Below are positions 1 to 9,435 of a stretch of 64,000 nt of DNA, piece after piece. Both the position numbers and the translations under genes were made by a program. A model generated the notes under the pieces. That model ran no database searches. It was not told where the DNA came from and saw only the letters and a list, made by a program, of their open reading frames with translations. This stretch comes from CAWHOW01 sp963831005 (GTDB lineage: Bacteria > Bacteroidota > Bacteroidia > Bacteroidales > CG2-30-32-10). The first letter of the stretch is position 1; each line of letters opens with the position of its first letter. The DNA lies in assembly GCA_963831005.1 (NCBI GenBank), contig CAWHOW010000045.1:62001-126000 (forward strand), read 5' to 3'.

Positions 1-1971
1 TATAACCGTGTGCTTACTTTGGTCGATGGTGTTCGCCAGGAAGAACAGCAGTGGGGCGATGAGCATGGCGTGGAAATGGATGAGTATGCCACCGACAGGA
101 TAGAAGTGGTTAAAGGCCCGGCCAGTCTTATATATGGTTCCGATGCACTTGCCGGTGTTGTAAATCTTATTTCTGCACCACCTGTACCTAATAATACTAT
201 AAAAGGAAATTTTCTTGCAGAATATCAAACTAATAATGGCCTGATTGGAAGCTCTGCTTCGCTTGCAGCAAATAAGAATGGTGTTATCTGGGGAGGAAGA
301 ATATCTCATAAAGAAGCTACCAATTACCAGGACCCGATTGACGGTCGTGTGTTTGGTACAGCCTATAATGAATCGGATGCAAACGGCTATGTGGGGTTAA
401 ATAAGAAGTGGGGTTATTCTCATCTTAACTTTTCTCTTTTTGATGACCAGCCTGAAATACCTGATGGCAGCCGCGATTCAGCAACACATAAGTTTACAAA
501 ACAAATAACGGAAGCTGATACAGCAAGGCCAATTGTTTCCAATTCTGAATTAAAATCATACAAGATCACTCCCCTGCATCAGCATGTGCAGCATTTCAGC
601 ATTGCATCGCTGAATAATTTTATTATTGGTTCTGGTAAGCTTGAGGTAAATGTTGGCTGGCAGCAAAGCGACCACAGGGAATACAGTCATCCGCAGGCAG
701 CCGATACTCCAGGGCTTGACCTTACTTTGAATACGTTGACTTATGATATAAAGTATTTATTGCCTGAATCGAAAGGATGGGAAACAACAGTAGGTGTAAA
801 CGGCATGGAGCAGATCAATAACACAGATAAAGCCACTGAATTCATTATTCCTGATTATAACCTTTTCGAAATAGGCCCTTTTGCACATGTAAAAAAGTCA
901 TTCGATAAATTGGAATTAAGTGCAGGAGCAAGGTACGACAATCGTTTCTTTAATAATAAACAAATGTTTACCAATACAAATCCCTCAACAGGTTTTGACG
1001 AGCAGGTTGCCTTGCCTGATACTGCAGGAGCTAAACAAACTTTCTCGAATTACAAGCACACCTTTTCGGGCGCTTCGGGCAGCATGGGCGCTACTTATAA
1101 TATTTCGGATAAATTCTTTATTAAAGCTAATGTTGCTCGTGGTTTCAGGGCGCCTAATATTTCCGAGTTATCGGCAAATGGTGTGCATCCCGGAACAGCT
1201 ATGTACCAGATCGGCAATCCCGATTTTAAACCTGAGTTCAGCCTGCAGGAAGATATTGGCCTTTTCTTTTCTTCAAAGTACGCTAATGGAAGCGTTGAAT
1301 TGTTCAACAATAATATAGATAACTATATTTTCAACCAGCGATTACTTAAACACGATGGGCAGGATTCGAACTACACAAGCGAGATACCTTATTTTAAGTT
1401 CGAGCAATCGCATGCCGAACTTTATGGGGGAGAAGTAAGTTTTGATATCCACCCACATCCTTGGGACTGGCTGCATTTCGAGAATGAATTGTCGGTAATT
1501 TATGCTGAGAATTTAGGTGGAAATGGAATACATGTAACCGACAGTTCGAAGTATCTGCCGTTTATTCCACCTTTGCACTGGCATTCTGAACTAAGAGCTA
1601 ATGTGAAGAAAAAGTTTAAACATTTCTCTTCTTTTTATGCTAAAGTTGAAATGGATTATTTTGCAACGCAGAATAGGGCTTTTCTGGCCAACAATACCGA
1701 AACCGTTACGCCGGGCTACACATTGATAGGCGCAGGAATAGGCGCCGATATTACCAACAGGTTGGGTAAAGTGCTGTTCAGCTTTGATATTTCGGCAAAT
1801 AACCTGGCTAATGTAGCTTACCAGTCGAACATGAGCAGGTTGAAATACATGGATTTTTATGTTAACCACGAAGGAGAACCTGTAAGCGTATCCGGTCCTG
1901 GGAGTGGTATTTACAATATGGGAAGGAATATTGGCTTTAAAATTATTGTTCCTATCAATAGCAAATACTAA
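1..1971 (+). CDS. TonB-dependent outer-membrane receptor (5' end cut off)
   Basis: The reading frame is open from base 1, so the N-terminus, including any signal peptide and TonB box, lies outside the window. The visible 656 residues start in the plug domain: LTLVDGVRQEEQQWGDEHG is followed by IEVVKGPASLIYGSDALAGV, the usual plug-to-barrel motif. The rest alternates short polar and aromatic segments as in a 22-strand beta-barrel and ends with a barrel-closing strand (RNIGFKIIVPI). Such receptors import metal chelates or other scarce ligands using TonB energy. The WGDEHG segment and His-rich loops (HPHPWDWLHF, PPLHWH) recall metal-uptake receptors such as the zinc receptor ZnuD; that substrate is inference. 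The family is certain, the ligand is not. Confidence 0.93.
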   Translation, partial: YNRVLTLVDGVRQEEQQWGDEHGVEMDEYATDRIEVVKGPASLIYGSDALAGVVNLISAPPVPNNTIKGNFLAEYQTNNGLIGSSASLAANKNGVIWGGRISHKEATNYQDPIDGRVFGTAYNESDANGYVGLNKKWGYSHLNFSLFDDQPEIPDGSRDSATHKFTKQITEADTARPIVSNSELKSYKITPLHQHVQHFSIASLNNFIIGSGKLEVNVGWQQSDHREYSHPQAADTPGLDLTLNTLTYDIKYLLPESKGWETTVGVNGMEQINNTDKATEFIIPDYNLFEIGPFAHVKKSFDKLELSAGARYDNRFFNNKQMFTNTNPSTGFDEQVALPDTAGAKQTFSNYKHTFSGASGSMGATYNISDKFFIKANVARGFRAPNISELSANGVHPGTAMYQIGNPDFKPEFSLQEDIGLFFSSKYANGSVELFNNNIDNYIFNQRLLKHDGQDSNYTSEIPYFKFEQSHAELYGGEVSFDIHPHPWDWLHFENELSVIYAENLGGNGIHVTDSSKYLPFIPPLHWHSELRANVKKKFKHFSSFYAKVEMDYFATQNRAFLANNTETVTPGYTLIGAGIGADITNRLGKVLFSFDISANNLANVAYQSNMSRLKYMDFYVNHEGEPVSVSGPGSGIYNMGRNIGFKIIVPINSKY

Positions 1972-2140
1972 GATATTATTTACACAAGGGAGTATATAAT
2001 ATAGAAGGCTGCCAGGCTGCCAGACAAGGGTTTTTTAACATTTCACGGCGAGGCCGAACAGAAGAACAAGTTTCCCTCTATGTTTTGGCCTCCTCTTATT
2101 GGAATAAATCTTTTGCACCGGGGTTCATTGAAGTTTCTTT

Positions 2141-2812
2141 GAACAGTTCAGCAGTTGCTGGGAAGAGCTACGCATGTGCGTGGAAGAGTTCAGCAGTTTC
2201 TGCGAAGAGTTTAGCAATTGCCGCGGATGTCCACGCATGTGCCGGGAACAGTTTGGCAGTTGCCGCGAAGAGTTTAGCAGTCTCCGCGAAGGTCGTGGCA
2301 GTTGCCGCGAAGATCGTGGCGGTTGCCGCGAACAGTTTGGCGGTTGCCGCGAAGAGTTTGGCTGTTGCCGCGAAGAGTTTGGCAATTGCAGCGAACAGTT
2401 TGGCGGTTGCCGCGAAGAGTTTGGCAGTTGCCGCGAAGATCGTGGCGGTTGCCGCGAACAGTTTAGCATGTGTGTGGAACAGTTCAGCAGTTGCTGGGAA
2501 GAGCTACGCATGTGCGTGGAAGAGTTCAGCAGTTTCTGCGAAGAGTTTAGCAATTGCCGCGGATGTCCACGCATGTGCGTGGAACAGTTTGGCAGTTGCC
2601 GCGAAGAGTTATCCCTGTGCGTGGAACAGTTTAGCAATTGCTGCGAAGAGTTATCCCTATGCGTGGAAGAGCTACGCATGTGCGTGCAAGAGTTATCCCT
2701 GTGCGTGGAAGAGTTTGGCCGTTGCCGCGAAGAGCCACGCATGTGCGTGGAAGAGTTCCCCCTGTGCGTGGAACAGTTTGGCAATTGCCACGAGGAGTAT
2801 TGCAGAGGACAA
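2141..2812. repeat. Array A: 32 tandem 21-bp units
   Basis: Thirty-two units of exactly 21 bp run without a single indel; a typical unit is gaagagtttggcagttgccg plus one base. Units 1-5 (2141-2245) recur almost unchanged as units 17-21 (2477-2581), so a 336-bp block was duplicated. Because 21 is divisible by three and the units lack stop codons, long open frames appear in two plus frames and one minus frame: plus heptads such as EEFGSCR or AVAAKSL, minus heptads such as SRQLPNC. No frame has a convincing non-repetitive start: the CxEEF frame begins after a stop at about 2130 with no ATG before the array. I treat it as a minisatellite whose coding status is undecided. Flanks 1972-2140 and 2813-3058 are low-complexity and show no gene. 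Confidence 0.9.
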
Positions 2813-3058
2813 ATTTTCTATACTTATATATTAAACTTTGCTTGGTTTTTCCTCAAAATTAGTTGCTTTGTCCTCAAAATTAATACCCGAAATGGATAAA
2901 TAAACAGGCTTTCCTGATAAAGGGTATGCCAGTAACAATGCGGAAGGTGAAAAATGGAAAACCGGATATGCACGAATGAATAGGAAGCAGGAGTCAGAAG
3001 GCAACGTTCAGTCAACAACGAAAATAAAATTGGAAACTGCGGACTGAAGACTGAAAAA

Positions 3059-3667
3059 CTATTTCTTCTTTATGCCATAAAGTTCGAGCAGCTTTGCAAC
3101 ATATTTGCCGATGATATCAAATTCGATATTTACTACTGTATTCTTTTTGAAGTTGTGGAAATTGGTTACTTCCTGAGTAAAAGGAATAATTGCCACCGAA
3201 AAAGTATCCTTGCCGGAATCTACCACTGTAAGGCTTACACCATTTACAGATATTGATCCTTTGGCAACAGTGATGTTACCCACTTTAGGGTTATATTTAA
3301 AGGAATAAGCCCAGCTGCCATCGGTTTCTTTAACGCCAATGCAGGTGGCGGTCTGGTCAACATGTCCCTGAACGATATGCCCGTCAATCCGGCCTTCCAT
3401 CTTCATTGACCTTTCAAGGTTAACTTCATATCCGGGTTTCCAGGTCCCGAGGTTTGTTTTCTTCAAAGTCTCATCAACAGCAGTAACCACATATTGATTT
3501 TTCTTGGGAAACACTTTAACCACAGTAAGGCAAACGCCATCGTGGCACATGCTCTGGTCTATTTTCAAATCTTTGCCGAAATGGGCTTCGATAGTGATGT
3601 GAATATTTCCTTTTTCTTTTTCAATCTTTACAACCTTTCCGGTTGCTTCAACTATTCCTGTAAACAT
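3059..3667 (-). CDS. ribE: Riboflavin synthase alpha chain
   Basis: The 202-aa protein begins with the family hallmark MFTGIVEATG and contains two tandem lumazine-binding barrels, about residues 1-97 and 98-190. The second barrel repeats the GHIVQGHVD and GSISVNGVSLTVV signatures. The enzyme dismutates two molecules of 6,7-dimethyl-8-ribityllumazine to riboflavin and a pyrimidinedione in the cytosol, the last step of vitamin B2 synthesis. Length matches the family (about 200-215 aa). It stands alone on the minus strand; no other rib gene is nearby. The ATG at 3667 is the only sensible start because MFTG is invariant. Confidence 0.96.
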   Translation of the reverse strand: MFTGIVEATGKVVKIEKEKGNIHITIEAHFGKDLKIDQSMCHDGVCLTVVKVFPKKNQYVVTAVDETLKKTNLGTWKPGYEVNLERSMKMEGRIDGHIVQGHVDQTATCIGVKETDGSWAYSFKYNPKVGNITVAKGSISVNGVSLTVVDSGKDTFSVAIIPFTQEVTNFHNFKKNTVVNIEFDIIGKYVAKLLELYGIKKK

Positions 3668-3772
3668 TTTCTTTTTATTTTTTATTTATTACTATTTAGA
3701 TATAAAGGTATAAGGTATAAAGGGTATAGGGTGTATAAGGAATAAAATGATATAAGGCATAAAAGTTACAGG

Positions 3773-4243
3773 TTATACAGGTGAAGAGTTAAAATTGTCG
3801 GTGTCTTTTCGCGACATTACATATTTAATATAACCATTTAGAGTTACTTTAGCATCTTCTATTAATGAAATGCCTTTGTCATAAATATCTTTGCTTATAT
3901 ATTCAAAGTCATAACTGGAAATGAGGTGATCTTTTAATTCATAAATAGAACCTCTTGATATGCGATAAAACTGTATTCCTTCCTGATAATGATAACGACC
4001 GTAGCCTTCAGCAATATTTGCTGTTCCACTCACACTGGCTTTACGGATTTGTGGATTAAGATTAAACTTTTCTTCTGCAGGAAGATAAGGAATAACTTCT
4101 TTATAAAAAAATAATTTCGCCAATCTTGCTTTTTTCCACGCATCAAGAGTAGTAAAATCTTTTTGGGCATTATATTTAATTAAATCATCTTCAACCTTAG
4201 AATTATTATTTTGCTCAAAGGAATATTTATCATTCTTTTTCAT
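3773..4243 (-). CDS. Four-helix-bundle protein (23S rRNA intervening-sequence/S23 type)
   Basis: The 156-aa product has the pattern of the small four-helix-bundle family first seen in 23S rRNA intervening sequences: LDAWKKARLAKLFFYKEVI, then IRKASVSGTANIAEGYGR, then YRISRGSIYELKDHL. Members form homopentamers or small oligomers; their cellular function is not established, and in Bacteroidota they often sit alone in intergenic DNA, as here. About 40 charged residues precede the bundle, so the true start may be downstream of 4243. Both flanks (3680-3770 and 4245-4314) are runs of tataaggtataa-like low-complexity sequence, typical surroundings for this family. Confidence 0.85.
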   Translation of the reverse strand: MKKNDKYSFEQNNNSKVEDDLIKYNAQKDFTTLDAWKKARLAKLFFYKEVIPYLPAEEKFNLNPQIRKASVSGTANIAEGYGRYHYQEGIQFYRISRGSIYELKDHLISSYDFEYISKDIYDKGISLIEDAKVTLNGYIKYVMSRKDTDNFNSSPV

Positions 4244-4314
4244 AAAGTAATCTTTTTTTTAGCGATAGATTTCCTTATACCCCTATTTCCCTATACCTAT
4301 TTAATTACTCAATA

Positions 4315-6948
4315 TTATCTAAGCAATTGAACACACCCGGTAAGAGTTCTTTTCTTAATGCCATTAAGCCGGTATTCATATACATCGCAAACATAAAAGT
4401 AAACGCCATCACTGCAATCAAGTTGTGTATATTTATCTTTTCCATCCCACATAATATGAGGGTTTTCAGTGGTAAACACTATTTTTCCCCAGCGGTTGAA
4501 AATCTGCATATTTACTTTCTGAACGAAATCGCAGCAAGGGGGAAAGAGAGGGCTGTCAAATGGGCTGAAATAATAGCTGGATCCGTTATAACCACCTGCG
4601 TGGGTTGGTGTAAACACATTTGGAAGATGATATAAACTGCAACTGTCTATATCAAGGCAAATCTTATTACTATACACGCTTTCATTATTGAATGAATCCA
4701 ACGCGGTAACAACATAACAACCGGCAATGGTATTTATGCCCTGATGAATAAATGTGGTATCAAGTGCGCTATTGATAGTCGCAATTAAGGTATAATCACC
4801 GCCCACAACATCTGTATAATAGATTTTATATTTAACTACATCGTTGGCGCATGAATGATTCGGATCATTCCATGTCAATGTATTGGTAATATTATCGCAA
4901 TTAGGTATCACGCTTAATAAATTGGGGGGGCAAGGTGCAAAGTCATCTAATGCTAACCCGCAATTTATCTGCGAAAAGTTAATAATAGGATTAATAAGTC
5001 CCGATGCAAAATAACTGCCGATACTTTTCACTTTATAGCAATAAGTGGTGCTGTCTTTCAGCCCTGTATCTGTATATTTTGTTGTAAGAGAATATCCGAT
5101 AGAATCGAAAACAGGAGGCGTTGCAGTATTTTTCCTGTAAACCACAAAAGTGTCATTCATCCAGGGGACATTGGGTTCAAAATTAAGCTCCAACTGATTG
5201 TTGCCAGGATGAGAAAAGGTAAGATATATAGAAGATGCTTTTTGAGTAGATCCTATCAGAAAACGGTTACCGGGCGTTTCATTCCATAAATCAATGCGAT
5301 ACGACCAGGGAGTTGCAACAGTATTTATAGAAGAATCAACCAATGTAGTATCATTTAGATTACTCAAAGAATCCATAAGTGTAAGGTGGCTTCCGGTAAA
5401 ATCGTTTGAGTGATAAATAAGATATTTATATGGACCCGTAGCATGGGTTGTATCGAGGGCACTAGGCTTCGACCATGCAACATAAATAGAACCATTTACG
5501 GCATCGGTATTGTTCACGCTGACATTAGTAATTATAGGAACATCTTTAATAAGTGTAGCACAGGCTTCGTTCGAAGCATAACTTTGGGCGCCATCGTTAA
5601 AATAAGCTACCACCATATAACAGTAATCAATGCCATGAATTAAGCCGTTTCCATCATTGTTATCAGTAAAAGTTGTATCGCCTACACCTGAAACGTTAGC
5701 TATTTGAACATAACCGGTATAAGCAGGAACACCTGTTTGGCAAGGGCCGTGAATATATCCATAGAAACCATTTCTTCTATAAATATAATAGCCCACAGCT
5801 TTGGTGCAAGGACTTTCATCCCAAATAAGGTTAATGCTGTTGCCCATGGGCGAAGCAACGAGATTAGGAGGCGCCGGGGCAACAACTGTAATCATCATCG
5901 ATTGTATAGCTGTAAGATTTATAGGGCTTGCATTATCAGTAGCAATGAATGTCATTTCATAAGGCTGCTCCCGAACATGATCGCAATCAGTTTGCCAGCT
6001 GAAAAGAGATGTAGTGGAATTCAAATTTGAGGTACTGTCGAAAACAGCAGGGCTTGAAGAAAGTATTAGTGGTTCTCCGCTGGCTGTAAGCGTTACAATC
6101 TCACCCGGATCGCATTGCGCATGGACATTAAATTTTAGCAGAGTGCCCTCCAGCACACAAGTATCTCTAAGCGGATTAATAACCGGGGGATGATCATTAC
6201 AGGAAATGATTGTAATCTGCATATCTAAAGTGAATTGACAGACCAATTGACCGTTTCGCCATTCCTGGATAAGTATAGCAACATTATATGCTCCTTGCTG
6301 TTCGGGACTATTCCAGAGAAGACTGCCTGTAACTGCATTTATTCCAAAAGAAGTACTGGCCGCGGGATATGTATATCCAGCAATATCAAGTCCGTCGGTA
6401 GTTTTGCAAGGAATCATTGAATAAGATAAACTATCGCCATTAGTGCTGTATGCACCGGGGTTATATATAAAAGGTTCATTCAGGCAACCGCTTTCAATAG
6501 GAGGATTTAAAATTTGAGGCGAATTACCGGGAGTAACAAATGGATTTATTACAAGCACCGTTTGGACATAAAAAGGAACATTAACGGAATTTGGAATGTT
6601 GATTATTCCAGCATTTCGATTGGGATCAGTTAAAGAAATTAAATAGGTGTCATTACCGGGAAATGTATGCGGAGTAGTTTGATATACATTAATGCTAACT
6701 TCATCTGAAGAAGGACCAACAGGCTGCTTGTATAGCCTGTTTATTACGGAAGTTGTACCGTCACCCCAATCGATTGTGTAGGTTGGTCTGTCCGCTGGAC
6801 TTAAGGTATTCGTATAAGTTATTATAGTGAAATTATAGGTAAGACCACCTGCATAGGTATATGTTATATATCCGGCACGCATGTGAGTGGCAAATGCTAC
6901 AGTAACTAAAAAAATATTCAGGAAAAATAGTAAGAAATTCTTTTTCAT
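4315..6948 (-). CDS. Large secreted surface protein with gliding-motility-type C-terminal domain (T9SS type B)
   Basis: The 877-aa protein starts with a signal peptide (MKKNFLLFFLNIFLVTVAFA) followed directly by THMRAGYITYTY, a start common in Bacteroidota surface proteins. The middle contains several fibronectin type III-like or Ig-like beta-sandwich segments: repeats of ITLTWN/NLIWDESP, then YYIYRRNG, then DTTYTDxG and CYxV, between residues about 330 and 760. The C-terminus has the gliding-motility-associated CTD: NVFTPTHAGG, then MQIFNRWGKIVF, then WDGKDKY and DGVYFYVCDV. This CTD directs export by the type IX system and surface anchoring. The substrate or partner cannot be read from sequence. 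It is transcribed alone, with a 190-bp AT-rich upstream gap. Confidence 0.9.
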   Translation of the reverse strand: MKKNFLLFFLNIFLVTVAFATHMRAGYITYTYAGGLTYNFTIITYTNTLSPADRPTYTIDWGDGTTSVINRLYKQPVGPSSDEVSINVYQTTPHTFPGNDTYLISLTDPNRNAGIINIPNSVNVPFYVQTVLVINPFVTPGNSPQILNPPIESGCLNEPFIYNPGAYSTNGDSLSYSMIPCKTTDGLDIAGYTYPAASTSFGINAVTGSLLWNSPEQQGAYNVAILIQEWRNGQLVCQFTLDMQITIISCNDHPPVINPLRDTCVLEGTLLKFNVHAQCDPGEIVTLTASGEPLILSSSPAVFDSTSNLNSTTSLFSWQTDCDHVREQPYEMTFIATDNASPINLTAIQSMMITVVAPAPPNLVASPMGNSINLIWDESPCTKAVGYYIYRRNGFYGYIHGPCQTGVPAYTGYVQIANVSGVGDTTFTDNNDGNGLIHGIDYCYMVVAYFNDGAQSYASNEACATLIKDVPIITNVSVNNTDAVNGSIYVAWSKPSALDTTHATGPYKYLIYHSNDFTGSHLTLMDSLSNLNDTTLVDSSINTVATPWSYRIDLWNETPGNRFLIGSTQKASSIYLTFSHPGNNQLELNFEPNVPWMNDTFVVYRKNTATPPVFDSIGYSLTTKYTDTGLKDSTTYCYKVKSIGSYFASGLINPIINFSQINCGLALDDFAPCPPNLLSVIPNCDNITNTLTWNDPNHSCANDVVKYKIYYTDVVGGDYTLIATINSALDTTFIHQGINTIAGCYVVTALDSFNNESVYSNKICLDIDSCSLYHLPNVFTPTHAGGYNGSSYYFSPFDSPLFPPCCDFVQKVNMQIFNRWGKIVFTTENPHIMWDGKDKYTQLDCSDGVYFYVCDVYEYRLNGIKKRTLTGCVQLLR

Positions 6949-7140
6949 GAAATCGCCTGTCTGAAAGGAAACACTAAATTATAGATATTATTATATATGC
7001 GAATTGAAATTTTGCTTTTTAACATAAGTTTAACGAAAGTTTCCTCGTATGTAAAATGTGTTATTGTTGTTTATCAATTATCAGAAAACATCAATTATTA
7101 TCAAAAAAGAAATAATGAATGCTAATCTAATAATTCTTAA

Positions 7141-8907
7141 TTAAAAATCAATCTCCAAATCGAATTTGTCTTTCAGCTTTTTAATGGCGGGGTTTTTCTC
7201 AGCCATCTTCTTGAACTTTTCCTGTGGCGTAAAAGGCTTAATGTTTTCGGGGTTCTTGTTAACAACCGTCTGAAATTGCAGCTTGGCGTTTTTCAGTTCG
7301 CCTCGCAGAAAAGTAAGCATATCCATTTTGCGGTCGGTAAGTTCCTTTTCCTGCACCACGTTATCGATGGTAAGTTCAATGGTAAAATCCTCTTTCAGCT
7401 CGGGCATGCGCGAGGTTAGCGTAATGTAGAAATCGGGGCTTTGCAGCTTAAAGGTTTCGGCATACGCCATCCACACCTTTTCGAACTGCTCCCGGGTAAA
7501 TTCTTCCGAAGGCTTTTCATAAGCGGCATCGGCTTCCTCGGCTTTAATGATCTCGGTGCTGGTTTTTTTCTTTTCGGTCTCAGCCAGCGATTCATTAATG
7601 GAAATGGTGCCTGTCATTATCTTTTTAACCGGAGGCTTTGCAGCGGGTTCAGCAACAATATTGGCGGGAGGTTCTTCCTTCTTCACTTCAACTTTAGGTT
7701 CCTCTGTCTTCTTAACTGTTTCCTGCACTACTGGTTTGGGAGGTGTGGCGGCAGCTTTAGCAATTGGTTTAATAGCTTCCGTTTTAACCGTTTCTTTAAA
7801 AGGGTTATTGGCCGAAGTAATGGAGCACATCTGCATCAGCGCCAGCTCGATCATAAGGCGTTTGTTGTTGGCTGCTTTATAATTCACATCGCATTTGGCC
7901 ACAAGGTCGAGGGAGCGAAGCAGGAAATCGGGAGGACAGCTTTGCGCCTGCTTGCCGTACTTATCGCGTATGTTTTCGCCCACTTCAAGCAGTTTAAGCG
8001 TAGAAGGATCGATGCAGACCAAAAGATTCCTGAAATGCTCGCCAAGCCCGTTAATAAAGTGGTGCCCGTCGAAACCATGTTCAAGTATTTCGTTCAGTAT
8101 AAGCAGGGTTTCAGGTATGTTTCCGGCAAGGAGATAATCGGTAACATTAAAGAAATAGTCATAATCCAGTACATTCAGGTTATCAATCACCGCTTTGTAA
8201 GTAACGCCGTCATCGCCGGCAAAGCTCACTATCTGGTCGAAGATTGACAAAGCATCGCGTAAAGCGCCATCGGCTTTCTGGGCAATGATGTGCAGTGCAT
8301 CAGGTTCGGCCGAAACATGTTCGCTTTCGGCAACAAAGGCAAGATGCTTGGCAATATCATCAATAGTGATGCGGTTAAAGTCGAATATCTGGCAGCGCGA
8401 AAGTATGGTAGGAATTATTTTGTGTTTCTCGGTAGTGGCAAGGATGAATTTAGCGTAAGCGGGCGGTTCTTCCAGTGTTTTCAGGAAAGCATTGAAAGCA
8501 GAAGCCGACAGCATGTGAACTTCATCGATGATGTATATCTTGTATTCTCCCACCTGCGGCGGTATCCTGACCTGGTCAACAAGGTTGCGGATGTCGTCAA
8601 CAGAGTTATTTGAAGCGGCATCCAGTTCGAACACATTGAACGAATTGGATGTATTGAACGACTGGCAGGGCTTGCAGGTGTTGCAGGCTTCCATGTTCGG
8701 TGAAAGGTTTTCGCAGTTGATGGTCTTTGCAAGTATGCGGGCGCAGGTAGTTTTGCCAACGCCACGAGGGCCGCAAAAAAGAAAAGCCTGTGCCAGATGA
8801 TGGCTGCGGATGGCATTTTTAAGGGTAGAAGTAATAGCCCTCTGTCCCACTACCGTGTCGAATGTAACAGGTCTGTACTTCCTGGCCGATACAATAAAGT
8901 TTTCCAT
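7141..8907 (-). CDS. dnaX: DNA polymerase III gamma/tau subunit (clamp loader)
   Basis: The 588-aa protein is the clamp-loader ATPase that loads the sliding clamp during replication. The Walker A motif GPRGVGKT is at residues 46-53, the zinc-binding cysteines are C65, C75, C78 and C81, Walker B IIDEVH is at 126-131, and the SRC motif with its arginine finger is at 170-172. Domain III follows to about residue 360. A Lys/Glu/Pro-rich linker (about 370-460) leads to a C-terminal domain that should correspond to the tau region contacting the polymerase. The start ATG precedes the conserved ARKYRPVTFDTVVGQ. No frameshift slippage run for a short gamma form was noted. It is a single-gene unit. Confidence 0.97.
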   Translation of the reverse strand: MENFIVSARKYRPVTFDTVVGQRAITSTLKNAIRSHHLAQAFLFCGPRGVGKTTCARILAKTINCENLSPNMEACNTCKPCQSFNTSNSFNVFELDAASNNSVDDIRNLVDQVRIPPQVGEYKIYIIDEVHMLSASAFNAFLKTLEEPPAYAKFILATTEKHKIIPTILSRCQIFDFNRITIDDIAKHLAFVAESEHVSAEPDALHIIAQKADGALRDALSIFDQIVSFAGDDGVTYKAVIDNLNVLDYDYFFNVTDYLLAGNIPETLLILNEILEHGFDGHHFINGLGEHFRNLLVCIDPSTLKLLEVGENIRDKYGKQAQSCPPDFLLRSLDLVAKCDVNYKAANNKRLMIELALMQMCSITSANNPFKETVKTEAIKPIAKAAATPPKPVVQETVKKTEEPKVEVKKEEPPANIVAEPAAKPPVKKIMTGTISINESLAETEKKKTSTEIIKAEEADAAYEKPSEEFTREQFEKVWMAYAETFKLQSPDFYITLTSRMPELKEDFTIELTIDNVVQEKELTDRKMDMLTFLRGELKNAKLQFQTVVNKNPENIKPFTPQEKFKKMAEKNPAIKKLKDKFDLEIDF

Positions 8908-9027
8908 TTTTTATGTTAGAAAGATGACAAATATAGAATAATTTTTAGAAAGTGAAAGGGGGAAAATGGCAGAAAGGATTTCGATGCAAATAAAATTATT
9001 CTTCGTCAGAATATCTGAATAAAGCAT

Positions 9028-9035
9028 TATTTTTG
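9028..9035 (+). promoter_or_regulatory. Candidate -7 element for the Dabb-domain gene
   Basis: TATTTTTG fits the Bacteroidota -7 consensus TAnnTTTG and lies 16 bp before the ATG at 9052. No clear TTTG-type -33 box is visible at the expected distance, so support is moderate. Confidence 0.45.
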
Positions 9036-9051
9036 AAGAAATATTTCCACG

Positions 9052-9354
9052 ATGATTAAACATATTGTTTGCTGGACATTGAAGGAGAATGCCGACGGGT
9101 GTAGCAAAAAGGAGAATCTGGCAAGAGTTAAGACAACCCTTGAAGCTCTGAAAGGAAAGATCCCTGTTGTCCGTTCACTTGAGATAGGCCTTAACTTTGA
9201 CAATACACCCGATGCTTTTGATATTTCGCTTTACGCTGAATTCAACAGCAAAGAAGACCTGAAGGTTTACCAGGAACATCCCGAACATCTTGCCGTTGTG
9301 CAGCTTTTGCGAAAGGTTAGGGATAAAAAGGTAGTAGTGGATTATGAAATTTAA
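9052..9354 (+). CDS. Dabb-family (stress-responsive A/B barrel) protein
   Basis: The 100-aa protein has the dimeric alpha/beta-barrel pattern of the Dabb family: an N-terminal MIKHIVCWTLKE strand, the central SLEIGLNF and DISLYAEF strands, and a LKVYQEHPEHLAVV helix with its conserved YxxHPxH motif. Dabb proteins are small cytosolic proteins; some bind or cyclise small hydrophobic compounds, but most bacterial members have no known substrate. Length is typical. It stands alone between dnaX (divergent) and a membrane-protein gene. Family is well supported, role is unknown. Confidence 0.88.
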   Translation: MIKHIVCWTLKENADGCSKKENLARVKTTLEALKGKIPVVRSLEIGLNFDNTPDAFDISLYAEFNSKEDLKVYQEHPEHLAVVQLLRKVRDKKVVVDYEI

Positions 9355-9394
9355 CTTCTCCGAAGAAATAATAATAATTATAAAAACGATTTTT

Positions 9395-9402
9395 TAATTT
9401 TG
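9395..9402 (+). promoter_or_regulatory. Candidate -7 element of the DUF4337-like gene
   Basis: TAATTTTG matches TAnnTTTG and lies 33 bp upstream of the ATG at 9436. It also supports that ATG rather than the in-frame TTG at 9400, because a TTG start at 9400 would overlap the promoter itself. Confidence 0.5.
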
Positions 9403-9435
9403 CGACTAAATTTCCGACATATAAATACTAAAGAT

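Noticed and set aside
2141..2812. CRISPR array
   Set aside because: Units are contiguous with no unique spacers, and no cas genes are in the window; the same applies to arrays B-D.
2085..2834. 249-aa ORF (AVAAKSL heptads) as a gene, and the 241-aa plus and 219-aa minus ORFs over the same array
   Set aside because: All arise from stop-free 21-bp units read in different frames; none has a convincing unique start, and they cannot all be genes.
7441..8247. 268-aa plus-strand ORF antisense to dnaX
   Set aside because: Composition is that of a reverse reading (Phe-, Arg-rich); dnaX is intact on the other strand with full motifs.
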